Assembly: GCA_022316685.1 (NCBI GenBank)
Contig: JAKJHU010000014.1
Location: forward strand, 5,017,001-5,081,000
DNA length: 64,000 nt
Origin: Progne subis subis
Lineage: Eukaryota > Chordata > Aves > Passeriformes > Hirundinidae
Direction of reading: 5' to 3'
The notes under the pieces were generated by a model that was given only the letters and a program-made list of their open reading frames with translations, was not told the origin of the DNA and ran no database searches. Shown one piece after another: positions 39,901-48,900 of this stretch. A program made the translations under genes and the position numbers. Position 1 is the first letter of the stretch, and each line of letters begins with the position of its first letter.

Positions 39901-42900
39901 CACCTTACTCCAAGTTTTACTGTAAATTCAAACCTTCCTACTTCTCTCCTGGAGAGTTTTTTGGTTAAGCGGTTTTCTAAATAAAGACTTTTCCACAAGT
40001 TTTATACATATATATACACACACACACATTTTTATATATTTTTGCATCTAAAAATAGGTTTTCCAGGCTATTCCATAATTTTGGAAGCAGCCACACAGCA
40101 CCATCAAGTTTTTAACTATTAGCAGGCTTGAATAGATACACATCCACAAAACCTCTAAGTTTAAACCCCTTTGCTACTTCTTGCTTCTGACACATTCTTT
40201 TTTTCTGGCTGTTCTAAAAACTGTCATCTTCAGAGCATAAATCAAATTAGCAGTCTGTACCCAGACTGCTGTTAACTCTCACCCTAATTATCTGTATGGC
40301 CAGGTTAGTCAAGTGTTCATCAATAAATCCCCAAATAATTAAAGAAGAAACAGAAAAGGTAAATATAAAGTGACAGATATAATCAGAAGCTTGTAAATAT
40401 CAATTGAGATCTTATTTTATGGAGCTGCTTGATGAGAGCATTTAAAAAACCTCTGTGACCTTTCTGCAGAAATTTGCATGCAAGTTTACATGTACAATAA
40501 CACACTGATGTCAAAAACCTCACATTTGAGTCCAGAGTGCCTTTTTTATTTTAATATGAAAAAAATTCTCCTATCCCTGCTTTGGCCGTGGACTTGCTGC
40601 AGAGCAGTTGATGCTACTCCAGGGCTGCCACTTCCACGTGGTACAGATGCAAAACCTAATTTTAAAAGGCTGGAGGGTGGGACAAGGGATGCTTATTTGC
40701 ACAGCCTCCTGTTAGGGACCTTTCCACAGCTGGGGGAGGGCTCCATCCCTTGCTGCTCCCACTCTCTGGCTGACAAGACTGGACGTGCTGTAGCCTTGAC
40801 TCCACTGATTTTTCTTGGCATTTTAAAAGCGCTCGTGCTCTTCAGCTGCAGCACAGCAGACCAGTCCAAGGCAAGGAATTAGACGAACAGAAGGGCTGGA
40901 GGAAACCCTTAGACAAGACGCTTTTAAATTATTTCTAGGTTATTTCAGAAGTGATGGGCCAGGCTGACTCAGTACCCACTGAACTGATATTGCAAGACAA
41001 TATTTTTTTCCAGGTCTTTCACACACGTGCTTCAAACATCTCATGTATTCCACCTCAAATAAACACCTAAACATAAATAAGAATACTAAAGTTCACATAA
41101 GCTGATTGGCAAGAAATAACTAGAAAGTCTAATGCAGTGATTCATTTTCTTGGATTACTGCATTCCCAAATACAGCTCCTTGCTAATTCTAAAGACCCTG
41201 AAGGACGCCTGCAAATCCCCATTCCTTACCGTGCCAGCAGCATTTTTTCCTCCTCTTTGGCTTGATACAGTTAATTTCCATAACTATTTCTTTCAGTTAT
41301 GTCTCACATGTAAACATACAGAGCCATATAAACATACACTACAGATAGATAATGGAAAACCTAGGGTTTATGTATAAATTAACTCAAGATATTTCAGAGT
41401 GTGCTACATTATGAATACCCTGGACAAGCTGCTTTGGTTACTACGTCCGAGTTTGTTCAGGCAGCTGCTGCTGTAGCAGTCAGCAAAGAGACAAGCAGAG
41501 AGGACAAAGGCAGGTAGGTATAAGGGGTTATAAACTAAGTTCAGGTAGAAGTGGCTGTGTGTAGAATGGCTTGTGATAAACAAGATTTGATTACAGTAAA
41601 GCATTGGGTCGTTCATCTTAAGTCTTAAACTTTTAAATGGCACGTCTCTGAAAATGCTGAAGAAAATTATTTCAAAAGTTGCCAGACTTATTTGACCACC
41701 ATTTCCAACGGCTAACATTAAGGAATTTCATCTCAGTTTTGTTTTCAACTAATTTTACTTTCACTGAATTTTCACTTAAAAAAAATCCTTGGCTTTTCTG
41801 TCATCACCTCTAAACTTTCTAATAACTTTACCAGGTTAACCCAGGATATGCAAAATAGTGGCTCCTGGCAGTCAGGTTTTGGTTATAGCTTAATTGCCCA
41901 TGAAGATTTTTGTGAAGCGCCAAGATGCCTCCCCGAAAAGCAAAATAAAACCAAGACCTCGCCCACAAAACGCATTTCTGCTTCCAACAAGATAAAAAGA
42001 GAACGATGCCTCATCTACCAAGGGAGTAGTCACGAAAGATGGGGAGGCACTGGGCTCACCTTACAAAACAAATACAGCCTAGCAAGCCCCAGCGTTCGTA
42101 TTTAAGTTCACACCGTATTAACGCGTGGGTGGGAGTGTTTCTTGGCACGGCCGCTGGATCCATACAGAGGAGGTCACAAGCCGGAAAGGCGCAATAAAAA
42201 GGAATTAAAAATAAATAAAGCCCTCTTTTTTTTTTTTTACCATGTAGGTCTTGTTCATTTGACTTTGGGCTGCTCCTTGCTCGGCGCTCCGGTTTCTTCA
42301 GGGCCGGAGCTCCCCCGCCGCCGCTGCTCGCCCCGTTGTGGCTCTTGGCGTAACCGTTGTAGACCGTGGCGCAGCTGCCTATATGGCTCTTGTAGATGGA
42401 GGAGGGAGGGCTGTTCAGGCGGTTCTGGCGGTCGATCTGCCTGTCTTTGAGCTTTCTGTGCTGTGGTTTGCTGTACTGATCTTCCCTGGTGATGTAGCTG
42501 GACATCCCGTATAGTGGTATGATTTCTGGAACGCAACGGTTCACCCGTGTTAACTCGGAACAACAAAAATCACTGAGGGTTTGGTTTTTTGGTTTTTTTT
42601 GGGTTTTTTCCCCCCAGAAAACCAAATTCCTGCCCGTCTCCAAATGGAATTACTCCAGCTGGTCCTGGAGATTTTTAAAAGAAAACCCTTTTTTGCAATT
42701 ATTTTGTATTAACTGTGCTCCTTTGATGACCGAATTTTACTTTGGATAGGTATTTAAAATACTGCTATTAGGGCAATGCTGTTCCCTTCCTTTTCAGTCT
42801 TTGTGTTTCAGGGACACAGATTTCAAGGAAAAATCCAGACAGAACGGATCTTTTGGTAAAAGCCTTCATAAGTTCAGAGCAATTTAGCATTTTGCTCCTC

Positions 42901-45900
42901 AGGGCCTGACTGGACAGAACAAGCTGAGATGTGCTGGTTTCAAGCTGCCAACTCTGATTACATGCAATTTAATTTCCCAGTATAAACAGACTTTACAATC
43001 GTGTCAGTTGTGCTGCCTAAGGAGAGAAGTGCAATACAAAGTAGAATTTGGGAATTAAAACCACCTGAAAAATTTTTGAGAATTATCGTAAATATTATGT
43101 ACACTCTCCAGATACACTTCATTAAACACAATCCCCACTTCCCCCTCCAAGGATGACCTTCTTAGCCTAAGGCAGGTCAGTTTGCAAGGATCATAGCATT
43201 CCCTGATTTTTCCTATAATTCAATCCTTCCTTTTTGTGTGTGTTCACACTTTGAGTGTGAACCTTGAAAATATCATGCCCAAAATAGTCTTTTCTTTGTT
43301 GGCAAAATAAAAATGATACGCTGGATAGCTCCAGCCCCCTACTCCGGATATTAAAGGAGCCTCCACCCACGTAACAAAGCCACTCAAGTTCCAGCTCTTG
43401 GTTCCTCCAGCCCTTAAACCTTGCTGAACACACAGGTGTGAAAGGCCAGCCCCAGTCCCTTCCTCCCAGCTCACCTTGTTCTCCATATATTGTTGGGGGA
43501 AGATGATGCTGTGGGAAAAACTGTGGTGGCATGTCCCCAGGTCCAGTGACAGGAGGGTAAAACGCTGTGTGGGAGTTGTGGATGAAATGGGGGTGGTGTG
43601 CCAGGTAGGGGGGTAGGTGATGGGTTGGTGAGATGGCCGAGGGGTAGCTGGGAGGGAAACACTCCGGAGACTGCGGCGTCACCACCACCCTCCGGACGCC
43701 CGTGTTGTCTTCTATCACCTGCAGAGAAAGGCAGGGAAGGGAGCACGTTAGGCAGCAACTGAGCCAGGCACACCTCTAAAACAACACTGTTTACAGCTTG
43801 TCCTCCCACTGGGAAACAGCTGGCCCTTGGGTTTAGCTTCATGAATAAACACAATTCTAAAATTAATATCAGCAGCAATAACCGCGGTGGTGATGTGGCT
43901 TTTCCTGGAGACTCAGATATCCACACTAATCACTGGGAGCTGTAGTGCTGCTAGTGATAACTCTGTGGGTTAAGGGACAGAATAAACAAACCTGCATTTA
44001 GGGAGGAAAACAATTGAAAAAGGAACACAAAGCACCAAAATAAGCCTGCTCATTGGGACTGACCTTACGTTCTGCCCATAAAATTTCTAGCACGAATTTT
44101 GACAGCGCCCTGAGAACAGAGTTAAGTAACATTTTGGAAAACAGCTGGCACTGCTATTGTGGAGAGGCTGTGTGTGTGCACTGAGACATGTACTCTGCAG
44201 GAACCTGCTGTGCTGGCCTACATTTGCAAAGGAGCTGCTCTGTTTGTAACAGGTAGCTGCTCAGGATAAATCACAGGGCAAGAGGGCTTGTTTCTGTTAC
44301 AGTACTGGTCTATACAGCCACACAAATATGCTCTGGGATATGCATAACTTGGCCCCTAACGCCATAGTCAAAGCATGTAAAAACAGATGTAGGAAGGTGG
44401 AAATGTGCTTAGACTGAAAAATGTTTTTCAGGTTATAATTTTTCCAGAGTCGTATTTCTGGAGAGCAGTCACCCAGCCAAATTTCGATCCGGACTTAGGA
44501 ACCAAGCTTTCCTTGAAGCTCATTCAAAAAACTTCTGCCATTTCTTCAATTAAAAAATACAACCATGTAAGAACAATAACTATCCCTTTGACTCTGTACG
44601 CTGGCATGCACGAGGTAGAAAAGCATGAAGGAAGCATAATTTAATTTCATACAACAAACAGGTGGTTAAAAACCCCGTTTTCTCTAAACTGACTGATGGC
44701 ACACAGATGGAGCAGTATCTGTGATGAATATGTTGTATGAGGTAAGTGAACGTGCACCAAAGGCTGCAAGATGCTGCCACTCTCAGCTGATTACACCATC
44801 AGCTGGAGTAATCCACCCGCCAGCAGCACCAGCAGAAGACACTCTGCTGTGGATTGCCCACACTCCAGTGGCTCTCATCACATCCCAGTGCCTTTAAACC
44901 ACCAAGGAAAACCTGTACCCTGGGGCAGAGGAATGGCACAGGCACGTGGCTGTTTGTGCCGCCTGTGCCGCACAGGACCAGCCCTGCCCGGGGGAATGCC
45001 CGCAGCCCTGAGCAGAACCGCTCCAGCAAACACCAGCTCCTGCCTCAGGCATCGGCTGAGCAAGGTATCACAGGGCAAAATTCACCTAGGAGCAGCTGAC
45101 CCAATTCCTCCCCCAGGCCACGTGCGCCCTCAGGTCATGTGCATTTATGTCTGTTAGCTGAGGGATGTGACCAGGACACGATTTCTGTGGCTTGGCTGGC
45201 CTCTACAGAAGACAATTTTCTATAGAAAGTTAATTCATGCACTTGTAAACATTTCACATTAGAAATGCATTACTTGCTGAGTAACCAAAATAGTAATTGC
45301 TTGGCTTAACATACTTGATGTTACCCTCAAAATTTACGACTTCCACTAGCAGTTTGTCAGCTGCCAGGTTTAAATTTCAAAGACTTTACAGAGTCCTCAG
45401 AAGACAGCTGAACCTCAGAGATTTAGACTATCAGATCCTTTCAACTGCTGCTTTTGCAGGCTTCCCATCTCTGCTACTGGTTCTGCTCCACAGCATCTCT
45501 TATCCTGCTGCTGGGTCTCAAACCCGCACTCTGAAAGCTGGAAAAGAGGGAAATCCTTTTCTGTATAGCACATATTTGAAAAACAGAACTGCTTATCTAG
45601 GACTGCACACAGAAATGCTGGATTTAGCTCCTAGACTTGGATTAGGTGCAACTTAACTGAGAGAGCAAGTTCCTACATCCTGATGTGAGAGGTTTTCATC
45701 GTGGCTTTAACTAGTCTAAGCCTCAAAGCCTACTCCAAGCTCTTATCTCTGCATCTAGACCAGCTACATGTGCCTTTTGTGCTCTGGTGAAAGATGAATA
45801 TATTAAGGAACAGATTTAGACAGAGAGCTTGTACACTGAGCAGCACATAATGTAAACCATATTTGAAATTATTAGCATTCAGCTTCCTGAACTATCATCT

Positions 45901-48900
45901 ATAAAGGAGGGAGGAAAGCTCAGAGTCCTGTCAAAGACCTTTTTGATGAGATTACCCTACTAGATGAAGCTATAAAATATCAACAGGACTGAGAAAAGCC
46001 AGAGATGAGGGGATAGAATAGAAAACTTCAGCTGGGAGGAACCTACAATCCCCAACTAGTCCAACTCAAAGGATGAGCCAGCCTTCCAAATTACTTTAGT
46101 CTAAAAGCCAAGTTATTAATATCTTTTATTTGTTTCCTCCCAGGCCATGAACACTGATAGCATTCTTATTATTCCACGTGCATACATTACAAATGAACAC
46201 AAAAATCACAGGGGACCTTGCAAAAGCCGCTTTATTTCCCAATCCTACAGGGCATTTGCTGTCTAAACTAGGAATTATTGACATACATGTACGTTTCTGA
46301 AGCTGTACACGCAATCTTTAAACACACTATTCTGCCCTTAACCAATCAAAGCTGGTAATCTGATTTATGAGTTATATGCATTAGGTAGCTCTAAGGACTG
46401 GAGATATCCCTTGATCTGCAAAACCTGCAGTGAGTACTTTGTAGCAGTGCCATTCTGGGAGACAACACTCAGCTCATCTAAGATAGATCAAATCAGTTTT
46501 GATCCATTAATGAAAAAAACATAACTTAGCAGAGAGGTTCAACTTTGCTATTTTAAGAAGATATCTGCAATTCTGTGTATCTGCTTAAAACCATTTGTCA
46601 CAAAGATCATAAATTCATCTGGAAACACTGCTAAACTATCTGTACTTCAGTGCCAAGAATCAATAAAATCCTAATCCCTGTTGAGGTCTCTAGATGCAAC
46701 TGGAATATTAGAAGTAATTGCTATTACTAATTTCAGCACTTTAGAGAAAACAAATATCTCTGGTCATTTGGCATCTAGAGATAAACTTTCACTATTTTAT
46801 GGGGTTTTTTTTCAAACAGTTAGTAGGTAAATTGTCTTTTGCTGGTATTTTTTGTGCTCGCTGGTCTAAGTGGCATGCCACCTCAATAACAATACTATTA
46901 TAGCATAGTTCTGTGTGGGCTTTTTCCCATATTTTAGGGAGCTTAATTGCTACGTGAGGTAGGTGATGATCTTTCAGGGCAGTCTGGGTTAACATTACTC
47001 ATACACAATGAAAATGCCTCCCCCATTGGTTGCCACATTTTGGGAATGCCAGTTAAAATGTTATTTGTTTTCCAGTGCAGATATCACTGTAGTAACTAGA
47101 GATAATTCACGTATTCAAAGTACATCACACTGCTCCATGTTGTCCCATTTTTCTCCACTGAAATTAATATCGCACTCTAAGGAAAAAGGCATGTTAATTG
47201 TGCACAGGTAAATTGTATTTTGTGAGCTCCAGTTAAAGAACCACCCTCATTCTGTGTAACGCCTTTACTGTAGGAGTTTATATGGTAATACACAAGTAAT
47301 TTTCACTTACTTTCACAAAAGTCCCCAAACAATCCTTATTTCACTTAAATTTAATGTGCTAGGTTCAGCAAGGACATCTGGAGCATGGCCACTGGGTGGA
47401 CCACAACCAATACTTCACAAATTTCATAAACTGATTTGAAACTTCATTCATAAATCAATCTGTACCCAAAAACAGTACAGAATGAGCTCATCCACGAGGC
47501 ACTTGGATGTCAACATTTTGTTTATTCATTTAATTTCTTAAAGATGCCAATCCAAGTTCACACCAGTCGGGGCAAGTTTACATCACTATCTTTAGAATCC
47601 ATCAGCATTAAATCAAACACCAAATTCAATCTATACCTTCAATGTGGAAAACAGGTAGATAAATATCTAGAATGCTGGCAAGCATGTTGGGGTACTTTAA
47701 ATCTAGAGTGATACAGTTCTTCAGGAGCAGTGCCCATGAACTCCAAAGGATCATCACTTCATGGCTTGCTCCACATGGGATGTGCACAACCTTCCTTGTG
47801 CTCAAAGCTTTAATGAGGATCATCCTGTTGAAGGATGCCTCAACTGACTGCAGTCCACAAAACACCCAGAGCAGCTCCGGGTGTGAGCAGTAAGCCACTC
47901 AAAAACAAGGAGATTGTCACTGAAACCTGATGCTAGCCAAAGATGTTTTTGGAGGAGAACACCTCTCTTAAGGGACAGGATGTACCCAGGACCAAAATCC
48001 TGATTTTTTTCAAGGATGGGATAAATTTTCTACTATTTTAAATGTCATTTAAAGACATTCCTCTTTCTAGAAGTTATGCTTTAGCTCTGTCAAATGCCAT
48101 GTGCTTAGTGCAGGAATATTCAACTGGAGGACCATGGCTGAAATCGAACACTTCAGACCATAGAAACCCCATGGACAAAGGAGGCTTTTCAACATGTGTG
48201 GACCTCATGGTCCAACTAGTAAAATCGTCCTTTAACCTTAAAATATCTGTGGCAGAGAGCTTATATTAACAAACCTGTAAATAAAATCAAAATTGGAGTT
48301 TCATGCCAAAATTTTATGTCCAACTAAAGAGAAGTAACTTCTCTAAATTCAAGTGGAATCACTCCAGATTTATTTCAGAGAGAGCAGTCCTCAGCCAGTA
48401 GCACTAAACAAACAAGTTAATGATCCTGCTTTTTGATATTTTCATTTTTCTAGTTCTCCTGATTACGACACTTCAAACCCTCCTTCTCCCAGACATATAA
48501 CAAAAAGCAGGAACAACCACCCATGATGGTGTCCCCAGATTTAACACCTTAGCCTCCAAATCCTTAATCTCGCTTAACAGTTGAAGCCAAAAGAGTTGAC
48601 ATCACATTTAATGCAGATTTCTCTGCCATGTCACCTTCCACAACCAACTTTTACAGCAGAGATATCGTCCACCAAGAGCACAGCAAGGAACTTCTCCCCT
48701 CATCTACATTTAACTAACCCTTAGCCCAAAGAATTGCAGGGCCACGAGCCCTGATCTGATAGCTCATATCTGCCAGAGGTGCACAGAGGTTTGTCTGCTG
48801 AAAAGATAATGGAAAACACCGGCTCTTTGAAGAGCTGGGTCTTTTGAGAACAAAACCATAGCATGAAAGATTTCAACTGCTGGTGTGTATTCATTCTGTA

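Larger units (their letters stand above)
23497..42240. other. FNDC3B large intron, about 18.7 kb
   Basis: The longest complete intron here. It holds T- and A-rich tracts (24459-24490, 32310-32324, 37731-37743, 38021-38038), a perfect hairpin at 25818-25859, an old CR1 relic at about 28370-28925, a clearer CR1 at about 38885-39240, and a TA/CA tract near 40000. Open frames up to 167 codons (39366-39869, minus) carry no recognisable domain. No exon or RNA gene was recognised. Confidence 0.75.
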
